A stretch of 64,000 nucleotides of DNA from Aptenodytes patagonicus. Taxonomy: Eukaryota > Chordata > Aves > Sphenisciformes > Spheniscidae. The position numbers were made by a program, and so were the translations under genes. Shown here piece after piece: positions 1 through 16,910 of the stretch (position 1 is its first letter; every line of letters starts with the position of its first letter). The DNA lies in contig NC_134975.1 of assembly GCF_965638725.1 (NCBI RefSeq), positions 2,740,179 to 2,804,178 of the forward strand. Reading direction: 5' to 3'. The notes beneath the pieces were generated by a model. That model made no database searches, was not told the origin of the DNA, and saw nothing but the letters and a program-made list of their open reading frames with translations.

Positions 1-3000
1 GGTGTCTCCCCGTCCTGCCACGCACGCTGAACCTGCCATTGGCTGAGGCGGCACCGGCGCCACCGACCTCTCCCGAAGGGCCAATACCGCCACACACTTG
101 GCAGACGCAGTGCTTCAGCAGCAGCTCGTGGCACGGCCCGTGTTGAAACCCAGGCGGGGATTTCATCACACCCTTGCCCGCATCGGCCGGTGCCACGGCA
201 GGGGCTGGAGGGGCCGGAGCCGCTGAGCGCTCTCCCGGTCGGCCGGGGACACCGGTGATTCATCCGCCAGAGAAACCCGTATGGGCGGTGACGCAGCTGC
301 CACACGCATGTCGCTCCCGGATGTCCCGGGGTGGCCCCGCAGCCACCCCCCCCCCCCAAAACCCGTGAGCCAGGGGCTGGTACAGCCCGGCCCCTGCCCC
401 GACCCCAGCCGGGAGCCCCCGGCCAACACAGGGAAACCGGCCGCAGGGTGGCCGAAAAAAAGAAAAAGCCTTTCCGGTCCCACCCCGCATGTGATGCGCC
501 AGCCGGGAATGCCGCTGCCGGCTTTTGGAGGTCAGAGGAGGTGGCAAAGGGATGTGCCAGAACCGGACAGGTGGCAGCGGCAGGTCAGCACTGCAGACTG
601 GGATGGACTGGGGGCGTGCCAGGCGTGGGGAGGGGGCCGGAGCGGAGGCAGCTGTGGGGAGCGTGGCTGGGAGAGAAGCGCCACGGCCGAGGGGAAAATA
701 AAAGCCAGGAAAGTGGGAATTAACTACAGCGAGGGCAGAGGGGCTGGGAGAGGGGACACCAGCCGGGCGGGAGCGGCTCAACCGCAGGGGCCAGGCTCCA
801 GCTGCAGCAGCACCGTCTGTGCCGGCTGCAGGGAGCAGCTGCCCCAGGACAGGGACCGGGGGCTGCGGCACTGCCACACGTGCCAGCTCACCCTTGCTCT
901 GGGGACGAACGGGGCCCAGCCCTGGTGTGGGGACACCCTGGGCCCTGCGGGTGCTGGAGCCGCCCTCGGCATTGCCGGGAGCCCGGCCAGCACTGGGTGC
1001 GGTGCGGGCAGAGGCCGTCGCCTCCTGCTCAGAGCTGGGGCTCCTGCCCGCCGCGGCCCTGCTCCCCCCGCCAAGCAGCACGTGACCAAGTGCGGAGCCG
1101 CAAACTGGGCCACGGCGCATAACCGGAGCTGGCCACGAGCGGGCGAGGTGAGGAGGGCGAGGGCCGGGGACGCGGCCGGCCCCGGGGATGCACCAGCAGC
1201 GGGACGGGAGCCTCCGGCCTGTTGGCACCGCGGGGGTCTCACCGGCAGCAACGAGGCAGGTGCTGCTCCCTGCGGGGCTGATCCCCGGCTCCCACCGGAG
1301 CGGGCAGAGGCGACGTGGCAGCACCCGCTTGCCCCGGCATTAGAGCCCAAACCTGGTGGCGGCAGCACCCACCAGCACCCGGCCCGGGCTCACCGGGCTC
1401 CCGATGGCTGCAGGTGCCAGGTGGGGACACAGGGCACTCGCAGACAGTGACCATCCCCTGGAGCCGGGGAGACCCCGAGCTCCGGGCCTGGGGGGGCCGT
1501 CGGGCACGTTTAGCCGGTGCCGTTCCCCTGGCAGGGAGCTCGGCCCCCCCGGCCCGGCAGCACCGGGAGGCCCCGGGAGCGAGACGCGACCTGATTAAAA
1601 AGGACGTTTCAAAAACAACGAGACGCAACAACCGGCTGCCATTTCCCGGCCACTTCCTGCGGGGGGACGGACACGGACACGGAGGGACACGGCTCCGGGA
1701 CCGGTCCCCCCCGCCCACGGCGCCGCACCCGGCAGGGAGCCCCGGTCCCTGCGGCAAGGACACCCCCCTTCCCCCCCCCACCCCGCGCAGCCCCCCCCCC
1801 CGCCGAGTCTCGCGGGGAAGGGGGGGAACGCCCCGCCCCCACCCGCCGCCGCAGGGGGGTCCCGGGCTGGGAGGGGGCGGCGGAACCGAACGGGGGCGGG
1901 GGGGGGGGACACTTCCTCCTGCGTCCGGGACGGGAAAGCGGGAGGAACCGCACCGGCTACCGGGGACGGAGGCCCGGGCTCCCCGCAGTTCCGGGCCGGG
2001 GCCTCCGGGCCGGGTCGGGCCCGGACGCCTCACCGGGAGGGGAGCGGGGGGCTCGCCGGGGGCCGGTGAGGGGGGGGGTTTCTCGCCGGGCACCGGGACG
2101 CGGGGGAAGGGGAGGATCTCACCGAGGTCGGGAGAGGTCTCACCGGAGCTGCCCCCAGCCCCCCGCCCCGGGCCCCAACCGCCGCCGCCCCCCCCCCCCC
2201 CCGGCCGTTAACGGCCGCCGCGGACCGCTACCCCCCGCCCCGACCCCGCACCTGGCAGGCGGCGGCGCGGACCCGGCGGGCGCACCGGGCCCGGCTCAGG
2301 CGGCGCGGGGCGGGACGCGGCTCCGCATGGCGCGGCCCCTCCGCGCGGACCGGACCGGGCCGGGCCGGGCCGGGCCGCAGCGCACCGGGCCCGCCGCGCC
2401 GAGCGGAGCCGAGCCAGCGGCGCAGGGCAGGAAGCGCCTCGCGCCGCCGGGCGGTCCCAGCCCCGCCCCCCGCGCGCACGTCACGGCCGCCGCGATGGCG
2501 TCACCGGGAGCGGCGCCGCGCGTCACCGGGGGCGGGCCGCGCGCCCACGTGGGAGGGGATCCCCGCCCCCGGCGGGGTCAGGGCGGGGGGAATCCCCACG
2601 CGGGGCCGCCCCCCCCACCCCGGGTCCCCCCGCTTCCCCCGGGACCGCCCCCCCCCCCGCTTCCTCTTTCGTTCCCCCTTCGTCCCCCGCAGCCCCGGCC
2701 CGACCCCGGAGAACGGCGGCGCCGCGCGGGGCAGGGGCGGACGGGTCGGCCGCGGGCCGGGGACAGGACCCCGCCGGCCCCGGGCGCTCCCCGGATCGGC
2801 GCGGCCGCGGGGACACCGGCGCCCCCCCCCCCCCGGCCCCGCGGGCTGCCCCGGCCCCCGGGATCCCCGGTGACGTCACGCGGCGCCGGCCGGGCCGCGC
2901 CGCGCAGAGGCCGGGGGCGCCTCCGGGTACCGGGGCGGCGTGGGGAGAAGGGGGTCCCGGCGCGGGGTGGGGGGGCCTGTCCCGGTGCGGCCCCAGAGGA

Positions 3001-4090
3001 GGGGGGGAAACCCTGCCCGGTACGTGGGCTGGGGGGCCCGGTCCGGGGGTTCCCTGCCCGGTAGGGGCTCCCGGTCCGGTGGGGGGCCCCGGTGCAGAGC
3101 CGGGGGTCCTGGAGCAGCCGGCCCGGCCCCGAGGGGGTCCCGGTGCGGCGGGGTCCCTGTCTCCGGGGCCCATCCCGCGCGCTGCGTACCTGGGGGCGGC
3201 GGTGCCGGCCCGGCGCCAGCCCCGGTACCCGCCCGGCCCGGTGCGGTGCGGTGCCGGTGGCGGAGCCGGAGCCGGGCGGCGGCGCAGGTGCTCCCGGCCC
3301 CGCGTGATGTCAGCGGCCGCCACCGCCCCCTCCTCCGCCCCGGACGCGCCGCCATTTAAAGGGACCGCGGCCCTTCGCCGCGGCGGGGGGCGGCTGGGGG
3401 GGGCACCCCTGCAACGGGGCCGCGCCACGGTCCCCCCCGGCTGCAGCCCTTGCGGGAGCCCCCCGCGCGACCCCCGGGATCTCCCGCCCCCCCCCGGCTC
3501 CATCGGGTAGCCCCCGGTGGAGGGGCTCGGCCCGGCCCCACGGGTGTGGGGGGGGGTCGCGGTGCCCCCGGGGCGGGGCACGGCCGGGGCCGGTGCTGGA
3601 GCCCCGCGCCGGGGAGGGCCGGGCCGGCGCGGCCCCCCGGGACCCCGCGGACAAAGCCGCAGCTGGCAGGGCCGGGGCTGCAGCCGGCCCCACGGCGGCT
3701 CTTTGTGCTGCAAAATGGTGGAGCCGGAATGACACGGGGGGGGGGGGGGGGCGAAGGTGAGTGAAACAGGACAGACAGGCGACACACGGACACGGGGCCG
3801 GGGACAGACAACGGGATCAGCATCTGCCACCACCCCCCGGCAGCTTCTGTAACCGGCCCCTGCCCCACGGCCCCACGCGAGGGGGGATCTCTCCCAACTG
3901 CTGGGGACCCCGCGCCGCTGGTGGCAGCTGAGCCCAGACTCCAGCACAGCCCCTTGCCGTGGCCGTCCTGCCCCCGCGTCCCACAGCGGAGGGACCAAGG
4001 GAGAGCCCCAGGCCAGCCCAGCCCCGCTGTCCCTCGGGCGGGGGGCTCACAAGGCCCCCACCCCCTGAGGACCGGGAGCCGCAGCACACA
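1..4090. promoter_or_regulatory. CpG island, presumed BAZ2A promoter/5' end
   Basis: There is no convincing coding exon in this stretch. From about 1500 to 3700 it is extremely GC- and CpG-rich, with C and G homopolymers and many spurious open frames of low complexity. A perfect CRE palindrome TGACGTCA lies at 2871-2878, with further CRE/ATF-like sites near 2478 and 3305. In mammals the gene downstream of ATP5F1B on the same strand is BAZ2A, whose promoter lies less than 2 kb from the ATP5F1B 3' end. A CpG island here therefore fits the BAZ2A promoter, with non-coding exon 1 and part of intron 1 running leftward. I could not identify a BAZ2A coding exon or a definite first-exon donor. The assignment rests on synteny and composition only. 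Confidence 0.45.
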
Positions 4091-4116
4091 GGGCCCCAGG
4101 ATCTTTTCACCGATGT

Positions 4117-4122
4117 TTTATT
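4117..4122 (-). terminator. ATP5F1B polyadenylation signal AATAAA
   Basis: The plus strand reads tttatt, which is AATAAA on the minus strand, 77 bases beyond the ATP5F1B stop codon. This gives a short 3' UTR of about 100 bases, with cleavage expected near 4095-4105. Confidence 0.8.
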
Positions 4123-4198
4123 GGAAACGTTAAATACTGGGGGTCTGGCTCCAGGCAGAGCCGGGGGGGCAGCGGGGGGGAGTGGTGGGTGACCCTCC

Positions 4199-7601
<3,403 letters not shown>

Positions 7602-7870
7602 GGCGGCGCCGACTGAGCCCCGCGCCCCGCCCGCCCCACACGGCCCCCGCGGGGCGGGCCCGCAGCGCACGTCACCCGCCGCCGCGCGCGGCCATTGGGC
7701 GCCGCGCTGAGCCGCACCGCCCGCATTCGCCCTCCCATTGGCCAGACCTGCCTCGGCGCTCGCTTTCCGCCTCCTCGCGATCGGGCCGCGGCTCTATCCG
7801 TCAAGGAACGCCACGAATCGATAGGGCGGGATTGGCGGGAAGGGGCGGGCCCCAGCCGAAGGACGCCGGA
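7602..7870 (-). promoter_or_regulatory. ATP5F1B promoter, TATA-less CpG island with three CCAAT boxes
   Basis: Upstream of the ATP5F1B ATG, CCAAT boxes on the gene's strand are at 7694-7698, 7737-7741 and 7831-7835. There is a CRE-like cacgtcac at 7668-7675 and an ETS-like ccggaag near 7867. No TATA box was seen. This fits a housekeeping nuclear gene for mitochondria; the transcription start is not fixed by sequence. From 7870 to 8075 there is GC-rich spacer with a long C tract and nothing else evident. Confidence 0.7.
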
Positions 7871-8090
7871 AGCAGCGGCGCACGCGTCCCGCGCTTGCCC
7901 TTGGGGCGGGCGCCGCGACCGCCGGCCCGGGCCGCCCCGCCGCACCCCCCCCCCCCCCCCCCCCCGGTGCCCGAGCGCCGCGCTGGGGCCACGGCACCGC
8001 CCCCGAGGGCTGCCAGCCCCCCCCCACACCCCACCCCGCCGCGGGTGGACGAAGGCACCGGCGGAAGGAGAGCCAGGGAGTCTTCAACAG

Positions 8091-8096
8091 TTTATT
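8091..8096 (-). terminator. PTGES3 polyadenylation signal AATAAA
   Basis: The plus strand tttatt gives AATAAA on the PTGES3 strand, 830 bases past its stop codon. The 3' UTR (about 8075-8925) is AT-rich compared with the flanking islands. Confidence 0.75.
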
Positions 8097-8925
8097 AGAA
8101 AGAATGTAGACATTAAAAAAATCCCCGCTGCTCTGAACATAAATTGAGGTTTTTCAGCCTGGTTAGAAGCCACCCGCGCGTGTACGCCCCACGGTCTGTC
8201 ACTCACTTCCATACCCACAGTGCAAATACGATTTTGGTCTAAATGTACAGATTGACAAGCAACAACGCACAGCCACTTGCGCCCCGGGCGAGGAGATGTA
8301 AAGCTTGAGGGTCAAACGGTACCGGGGGAGAGGCTCCAGCCACCCGCGCCGGCTCGGGGGCACGGGACTCGCCATGAAACACCAAACGAGGAGAAATTTG
8401 TTTCCTTTTCAATACGAACTTTAGCGGAACAGACCTGAAGACACCACAGCGGTACCGCGCGTCACCTGCTGAATTTCGTGAGCCAATGACAACAGCCTTG
8501 TTTCAGCCAGTTTTGTTCCCGGTACAAACGTACAATTTCAGGCCGCAGAGGGGAAAAATGCTCATTTACCACTTGGTGTAAATTCAGGATTCTCCCATTG
8601 TAATTATATCTGCTACGAGGCAAGGAGGCTCTGTAAACTTTATTGCAACTGTTCTGTATCGATTGCCTACACCTCAATTGGTTTGGTTTTTTTTTTTTTG
8701 GAAGTCTGGAAAACGGTTCATGCATAACATTATTGCCTCTCGTGGCTTAAGACCGCCCCGTGCAACGGTACACACCTACCATCAGTGAAGCCATTTAAAA
8801 TGGACTGAAAATGGGTTAAAGGATGCAGGATCTCCCTTTAGGGCTATCAACTCAGGAATTCTTATCTCAATTATGAAATGTTGTGATGAAGTTCTTTCCC
8901 CAAACCCTGAAGACGACAGTTTTCC

Positions 8926-11900
8926 TTACTCCAGATCCGGCATTTCTAGAGAGAAAGAGAACAGCATTACTGGGTGGGTCTTGTTGTTTTCTCTTAAAAA
9001 AAAAAAAGCTACCAGCAGCCCCACTGTGTCACAAGGGACACAGGCAAGAAGATCCGGCCCTCAACCAAGAAGGGCACGGGGCAGTTTAGGGTCTCTGACC
9101 TCACCCCCGAAGCGCAGAGCTGGTTCTTCACAAGGAAGACCTGCGTGCGCAGCAGCGGCTGCGCACAGAAGTTACTCGAGTAGGGCCAGCACCACACACG
9201 CCGACGGCCCGTGCACATGCCTGCTGCTCTTAAAGCCAAAGCCTCCCCAGGACTACAGCTGGCTGGGAAGGTCAAACTGGTATTTCATGCTTGTGTGGAA
9301 AGGATTTCACTAGATTGTATCGTCTCGCGCCGCTCAGGCAAGGCACTGGCATTAGCTCGCAGCCAGGATTTAGCGAGACTGACAGGACAGAACATCTGCT
9401 GGCTCCGCTCAAGGCTCTCGCTCAACCAGGAGCATTCAGCAAGCGCTCGCCCTGCCGCACGGTGTGCAGAAACAAACGAGAACGTCAACTTACTTTCGTC
9501 ATCACTGTCTGGTGAGTCCTGGAAAGAAGAAGAAACATTAACTGGAGCAGACTGTGCTTGAAGGCACTTTTCCCTCTACCACCACTAACCCAGCAAACGA
9601 GCTGCTGTTTCCAAAGTCTAGTGGCAAGCGTGCTCTCCGTCAGAGTCCGTATTTTGAGGAACTCCAGGTTCCACAGGACTTGGCTCGGCCTCACTGGCCA
9701 GAGCCTGCAGACCCGTAATAACCAGCAGTCACCGCGGAGGTAGGTGACACCAAGCTGTCCGGGCACCGCAAGCATCGACACCACCGCCCTGAGCACCGCT
9801 GCTGGAGGGGAGGAAGATGACTTTTGCCAGATGACATCATTTGTCCAGACAAGGTTTGGTACAGTTTAACTTTTTAACAGCGCTGAAGAGGGAATGCAAG
9901 TTTGACTTCAGCAAGCTGCAATGAATGTGCAGGGCGCTGCGACAAAGTACTTACATCATCTGCCCCATCTACTTCTGGCAAGTCTACGTCGTCATCTCCA
10001 CCCATGTTGTTCATCATCTGTTCCAGAGAGATAACAGCCACATTACAGGGTGAAGCCAACTGCGCTCTCTACGTGAACTAGGGGAGCACTGTAAAAACCT
10101 AAAAATAGCTTAAAACTGTTATAACCATCAGTTGTTTTGACAAATCAGCTGTGCCTATGCAGAATTACAAGGTGAGCATGCAAAAAAATTTGAGTTAGTT
10201 GCCTTGCAAACCAACCAGTGCACTGACTTAGTGCCGGCCTCTACGACAGGACATACATTCATTTCGTATTTGATAGCAAGCACAAACTGGCCATCTCGCT
10301 CCCACAGCGCGGGTTAAAGCTGGCAACAGCTGTGCCTCCACAAACCAGCAGAGCCCGCACCGGGACCAGCGGCCAGGAAAGCACCAGGAGGAGGAATGCC
10401 GAGGAAGACGACTCTCCCTACAGCTGTCAGTCCCTGCTTGCCTACACACGGCCCAGACGGAAACCCAAACCTCCAGGTACTCATCTCCCCATACCTCAGA
10501 AAAGCGATCAAAATTGGACATGTCTTCATCTGAGTCATCTTCCCAGTCTTTCCAGTTGTTGAAGTCCACACTGAGCCAGTTGAGCTGCACATCAACACAA
10601 GAAGTTAGTTAAGGACAAGCGAGTAACAAGCTGTTACTGTTCAGAAAAGGAAGGTTAATAAGAACTGCCGTTCTGATCAGAAGCACGGTAAGTGACCCAT
10701 TAACTGCTACATAATTTAAACATGACCCAAATATTAAACAAAATTAAAAACCAGGGGAGGCAACAGGCACTACTACCCTGGCCATCAAGGAGCCCAAACC
10801 CACCTTTGCCCTCTCTTTTGTTAACCTTGGCCATGCCTGACCAGATTCTCCTTTTCGTAAACAACACAAGATAGATCTGTCTGTTCTTTTATGCTTTGAT
10901 TCCTGAAAGAAAAGAGCAAGTATCTGTTAGTATAGTCATCACGAACTTCGCCGGGAACTGCTTATATTATACTCATTTGTCTTAAGCTATCAACTTATTC
11001 TTTGTCCTGAAAAATACCGTCCAGAAATGCTTTCACAGATCTGAGTTTAAGCATGCTCTTACGGTCTAAGGAACAATTTGCCCACAATACTGGAAGTAGC
11101 CTAAAGAATGGACGGTATTTTTCGGGATACAGCACTAAGAACACAGTAAGAGAGTAAGAGAATACTTACATTTGGATCAATATTATTAAAAAGGTCAATT
11201 TCATTTAAATGTTTAAAGTTATCACTTCCTCCAAGACAACTGTTAAGAGAAAAAAAATGCTTGTGTTTAGCAGGAAATGTCTTAAAGAACAAACACGCTT
11301 CATTAACAGAACTTACTACTTTAAGAGAAACATCATCTAATCAGTACCAGCACAGCCTTTAGGTATCCCCCCCGTGCCTTTCAGCCTTGTGAAGACCCAA
11401 GGTACTTACCTGAATGTAAGTTTGGATTTTTCAAAATTTACATTAACATCTTTACTGTCTTCAACGCAAAATTCAATAAAGACATAGTCCCTTCGGTCGT
11501 ACCACTTCGCAGAAGCAGGCTGCCTGTGAACAGACCATTTAAGAGAAGTTCAAATCAAGTTTTGTATCTTTCATCCATATTGCAAAGACTCACCCTTCCA
11601 TGCTGCCAGTAAACTTAACATTGGCTTTCCTTACGTGTCTCCTGATACACAACTAGAGCAGTTACTTCTTCCTGTTCTTAAAAGCTGCATTACTAGCTTA
11701 TTATTAATAACCTTTAAAGGGTGCTTAAGGCTGAAAAAAAGCGTGTGAAGAATAGAGATACAATGCATTCAGTGCACAATGCCCCCCAAAAGCTCACGCT
11801 GATGTTCCTTGAAGAAGCTATCAAAACTTATGAGACCAAAATAAGCGTTGCAGCAAACCAAGATTATGACAATCTTTTCAAGATGAGCTACTACAGATGA

Positions 11901-14900
11901 TGGCAAAATTTCAGTCACCTCTAACAGCTACTTAGGCAGACTTAATTATGCTTTTTGTCACCCAAAGAGTTAAATACCAAAGCACAGCCACTGAAAAGCC
12001 CACTTTTTGGACACAGGTACTATTAAAAATGGACTGCTCAACAAATCTGCTAAGAGTAAGACCCAGCTGAAGCCAGTACAGGTACGAGAGCTGAAGAATC
12101 ACTGTTCTGACTTCTTGCTACAACCTTCTACATGCGCAGACTTCAACTCCCACGCTCTTTGGTATCCTTCTGGCTTTCCACAAACACCACAACAAGCAAC
12201 AGCCTGTCCAGGGCACCAGAAAATGCTGCAGGACTCTTGACCAACCCTTGTGCATTTGCAGTTCTAGCGAGAACTCACGTGCAACACTCAAGCGCGGCCA
12301 TACTCGATGGGCTGGTGAAAGCGACCTCAGCTCAGCACGCCTCGGCCGCAGACTCCCCACCACTTTCAGTTATTCTCCTGGCAACTCAGGCCAAGCCCAC
12401 AACTGCGCGTCTGCATTCCAGGAGAAGGCAAACAGCCACCCAGCACGAGCTGCTGTTGCTAAGGCACAGAAGACCACGGGTGCTTCGCGCACTTCGGCTG
12501 TCTTCCAGAGGTGCCAGATCAAAGCTGGGATTTCATAGCTAATGCCCCTGCAGAGAAGACCTCAAAGACCTACCTGCGAATTGAACTGAAGTTAAACGCT
12601 CTGAGCCAAATGGTCACTTACCCCGGTATTTATTGCAGCTACACTGGCTACAGGAAGCTAAAGCACACAAGGACACAAAGAAAGCCAACGTTCCCATCTG
12701 TACGTGACAGAGTGGCTCCCACTCCACACACCAAGGAGTGGATGTTTGGTCTCTGTATTGCACTCTAAGCATCACAGCACAATAACCTGACAAAAGAGTA
12801 ATTAACTTTTCAAACCATTTATTAATGTGACCATTGCTAAGCTTTCAGAACAGATTTTGACTCACCTGATCATCAACCAATTCAATTGTTGGTAACTGTG
12901 ACACATTTAGTGAAGTTACTTACTGAATGCAGCACCACTCCCCAAAGAAACCCCACTCCCTCACCCCACGGCTTGTTCCTAGCCTGCTCCCGGCACAACT
13001 GTCCGCGTATCTGCGGGATGAACCCAACCAGGACCCAGCCCAGGCCTAGTTGAAACCCAGAGCAGCCACCTTTGAGCTCCGTCAGTGCTACAAGTTCTTT
13101 GCAATTCAGCTGTCCAAACACTGGTGCCAGCTCAAGGAAAGGCCGGTACAGCGGCAGAAGCGGCCACGACTGCCTCTTCCAGCATCAGCACCCGCTACAA
13201 GTGCGGAAAACGTCTGATCAGAGGCCAGTAACAGAGCATTTGACTTCTGAGAGCATAAAAAATAAGTGGTTTCTGAATGCAACCTTTAGTTTCAAGCAAG
13301 ATACTGTCCCACTGGGTGAAAACCTAAGGCTTTCCCTTTCAGCAGCATTTTTAGGAAACGCTAAGGCATCTACTTATTCAGGTGAAGTACAACAATAGCA
13401 GAGTAGCAATTTTCTTACTATGGTATTTTTAATTCCTTATTGGACACAAGTCTCCTCTTCTAACATGGAATGAAAGACTCTCAGAGGAAAAAAAGAGGAT
13501 GAGAAACGACCTGCTCTGCTCCCTCTGCGTTTGGGCACTGCGCAGCAGCCATTTCTCACACCGCTGGAAGACAAAGTCCCACTGCGTGGAACTTGGTACA
13601 TCACTCAAACGCACTGTTATCAGAACAGAAATCTCAGTGTCCCCGATCGTGATGATGCAGGGGCTCCTGCTGAATAGCATTAACACTTCGCAAACATTTT
13701 CAATGTCAATGGAGATATCTCCAGCCTTCCCAGGGAGCTGCACGCATTCTTCAGTCTTGTAGCTTTGGTTTGGCCATGACCTCAGTATCTTTGCCAAGAT
13801 CAGGGGTTTTGAGGCACTAATAGCCTGTTCGCAGCACTTCCAAATATCTCACTGAACTGTCCTAGAGCTGAAGGAAACCTCGCATGCATCCGAGCTAGAG
13901 AGAGGAACGAAAGAGACCAAAGAAAATTTACTACAACATAATTCATGTTTCTAACACTAAACACGCTGCCTCCCCACATATTTAATACTTACCACCCTGA
14001 ACATACCTACTGTAACTAGAGCTATGCTGGAGTTGCCTCTCATTCTTTTTATCCGTTTTTCAAATCTCTCCTCCTCCCAGAGGGAGGAGGGAAACCTTCC
14101 TTCGGCCATCCATGAAGTGCTTTAGTCAGGACTTACCATTCAAACCAGTAACGCAGGATAGGTTGGAACTGCTAACCAAAGTTACGGGTGAGACGGAAGC
14201 TGCAGCTAATTTGCGTGACCTGCCTACACGGAGATTCCTAGGAGGCAACTGCACACACGGAAGCCAGTGGCGAAGCGTGCATGTGCTCCGTGGCGAAGCG
14301 TGCATGTGCTCCGAGCACTTCAGAGAAATGGTTCCCCTACACCCACAGAAAATTTTCTATTTTCTTACAGGCACTGAGAAACACTGCCAGGACTTGTAAG
14401 CAGAGTCACTTGTTACACAGAGCGCCTAACGCTTCCTCCTTCTTGCTCAACCAAACTAATCCCAGGGGACCCCAGCCTTATGCCAACAGCGTCAACCCGA
14501 GTACGTGCTTTGGTTACGTATCGTCCCCACGTCCTAACGGGATTCGAATTTCTTTGAAACAGGTAAGTTAAACACGCTATATCCCACGTAGCAATAAACC
14601 ACAGCAGACTTGGAGCAGCGTACAGCCCAGGGAACAAGTCACCCGTGTTCCACATTCGGCAAGGATTTCTTCTGTCAAATCTACGTTCGCTGCCACCCAC
14701 GTGTTTTGGTGACTTCCTAAACAGACACGGCCACCACGCATCTGCATTTGACTGTCTCTTCTAGTCATCACATTCAGAAGATAACCGTGACAACAGTGTT
14801 GTAGAACAGGTTCTAGAAGCTTCACAGCAGCAGTTTCCCGCTGATGGGTGACGTGCAGGCTCAGCTTCACCCAAGAGACCTCACTGCTCTGTAACTCGCG

Positions 14901-16910
14901 TGGGCTCTGCGGTGGGCTGCCCACAATGCCAGGAGCCCCAGCTCTGGTGCGGATGTCCCGGTCTCCTGCTTAACCACACGTACAGAAGCAGCTTCTTACA
15001 CACTGTACTCATGAGCTGAATCTCAAGTCTCACTGCTGGTGGCTCGGTGCAATTCAAGAAGTTTCCAAACCTGTCCTCGTGCTTCCTTGTCCACTCCGCT
15101 GACTGCGCCTATTGGAAGCCCGTCTTTGTTTCCTGGAAAGTATCCTGACAATTCCTACAGTTTGAGGACACCACAAAAGTCGTCTGCTGAACAAGATTTT
15201 CACCCCCAGACAGCCGTAAGAAATCTGTTTTACATAATTAGTTTTGCTTTCATTTATACGCCCCGGAAAGGCTGTTTTTTTTTAAATTAAAACCCCCTAG
15301 TTTCAGACTATAAAGACAGACGATTTTAAGTGGGATGTAGTAGCACTATAGTTTCAAGATGATGTATTCTACAGACATTAAATGAAAAACTCCAACTTCA
15401 TTACGTCCTTCTCACTTTCAGTCACCTTAAGGTGAAGCAGCCCCACAATTCAGAGTTTCAGAACGGCTGCGCAAGTAAATGCCTCACTGGGGACAAGGGG
15501 GCAAAAAGCAACGGTCATATCGGCTGTTCCACCAAGTGGTAAGGCTTTCCTCAGTCCCTGTGACAGATCAACCTTTCTGACAAACAAAAACCTCGGAAAA
15601 GCGCTACCACCTTCAGTCATTTAAGCCAAACACGTGGAAATCCAGACTGTCAGTAGGTAACGCTGCAATCGCCTTCAGGGGCAGCGCACCTCTTCCTTAC
15701 CAGCCAGATTTCACTCTTAAAAGCGTCACGCTGCACACACTGCGAAGTTCGGCTCCTCTTTCGTTTGCATTGCTAGAGAACATTCGTGTCGACTGGAGCT
15801 CTGTTATGAACAGCATATGCTGGTTTTGGGTCACTGAAGCAGCCTCAATAGAATTACAATGAAGCCAGCTAATTAGGACTCCCCAGCATGGCACGAGCAC
15901 TCCTGTAGCGTCAGGGCACTTCGGAGTGCAGGTTTCTGCTCAGGATACACAGGAGGCCAGGCAAGCCACACTCAGAGAAGGAATCCAGCCGCTCGGCTCC
16001 TCTCCCCTTCCCACAGCAGCTCACCTCCTACGGGGCAGTGCGGCCGAGGGCAGGGTTAATGCCCGCGTCTGCCCGCACCGTCGTCGCCCACTCCCCCCGC
16101 ACGGGCCTGAGGACGGCGGCAGGGAACTTTTCCAAACAGGGCTGCTGCGCTTGCACGTGCTTCAAAGAGGTGCCTTTTCACCGTTATTCGTGTTTGATGT
16201 CGAGAGGCGAAAGCTTCTAAACAGATTAATACATCACTCGCACGTCTGCACGTTATGGGCGGGAGAATGTCTTACTTACCGGGAATTTTTCGTGGTTCTC
16301 GCCACGACCGTCTGGTGGACGTCAGTGCCATTCAAGCCACCGAGCAACGCTCAACACCCCCCTTTCGGGCGTCCCCTACACCGGCCGCAAGCTCGGCCCT
16401 ACCCGCCAAGGGAAGGGCCCCGGCAGGGCCGCTCCGCCTCAGCCCCATTCATTTCACACACCCGGGACCTACAGCCCGGAGCGGGGACGGGGATCGAAGC
16501 CCCGTTCCCTTTAGGCCGGGGCAGAAACAGACAAACCCGGCGCGACCCCATCCGCCGAGCCGGGGCGCTCCGCGGCGGCCCGGCCCGCCACGAGCACTCC
16601 CCCCGCCCGAGCCACCGGGGCGGGCCCCGCCGGGGGGGAACACGGACGACGCCCGAACGCGCGAAGTTACTCCGGGCCGCGGCCCCGCGGGGACACGCCG
16701 GGCCGCGGCGGCGGTGGGGCCGACCAAGGTCACCACGCGGGCCGGCGCCGGCGGGAGCCCGCGCCCCGCTTCGCGTTCCCTCGGCCCGCCTCCCGCCGCC
16801 GAGCGCGGGCTCCCGGCGGGGCCGCGGGACAGCGTCCTCCGGCGGCCAGGGCCCGGCGGGGCTGGGCCTCGGCGCGCGCCCCCGCCGCTCCCCACTCCCG
16901 GGCCTCACAT
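8926..16910 (-). CDS. PTGES3: Prostaglandin E synthase 3 (p23 HSP90 co-chaperone)
   Basis: p23 binds the ATP-closed form of HSP90 and stabilises client complexes such as steroid receptors; it is also reported as cytosolic PGE synthase. Coding segments are 16909-16910, 11410-11523, 11170-11239, 10804-10902, 10495-10584, 9955-10017, 9494-9518 and 8926-8945. They total 483 nt, or 160 aa, the human length. The protein begins MQPASAKWYDRRDY, with the CS-domain beta sandwich across exons 2-5. LNWLSVDFNNWKDWEDD is in exon 5, followed by the acidic tail and a MPDLE end. Only the first two bases of the ATG are in exon 1; exon 2 supplies the G, so a 5.4-kb intron splits the start codon. All introns are GT-AG. 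Exon 7 is only 25 nt. Confidence 0.95.
11524..16908 (-). other. PTGES3 intron 1
   Basis: A 5.4-kb intron, AT-richer than the rest of the window, between the two bases of the start codon in exon 1 and exon 2. I saw no coding exon, snoRNA or clear transposon in it. It contains a perfect 23-bp tandem duplication at 14268-14313 and short A/T tracts. A minus-strand AATAAA-like string near 12815 lies in intronic context and is not treated as a gene end. Confidence 0.7.

Noticed and set aside
2523-3998. 491-codon minus-strand open frame in the CpG island
   Set aside because: Pro/Arg/Gly-rich translation of GC-saturated DNA with no domain. It does not match the BAZ2A N-terminus as I recall it.
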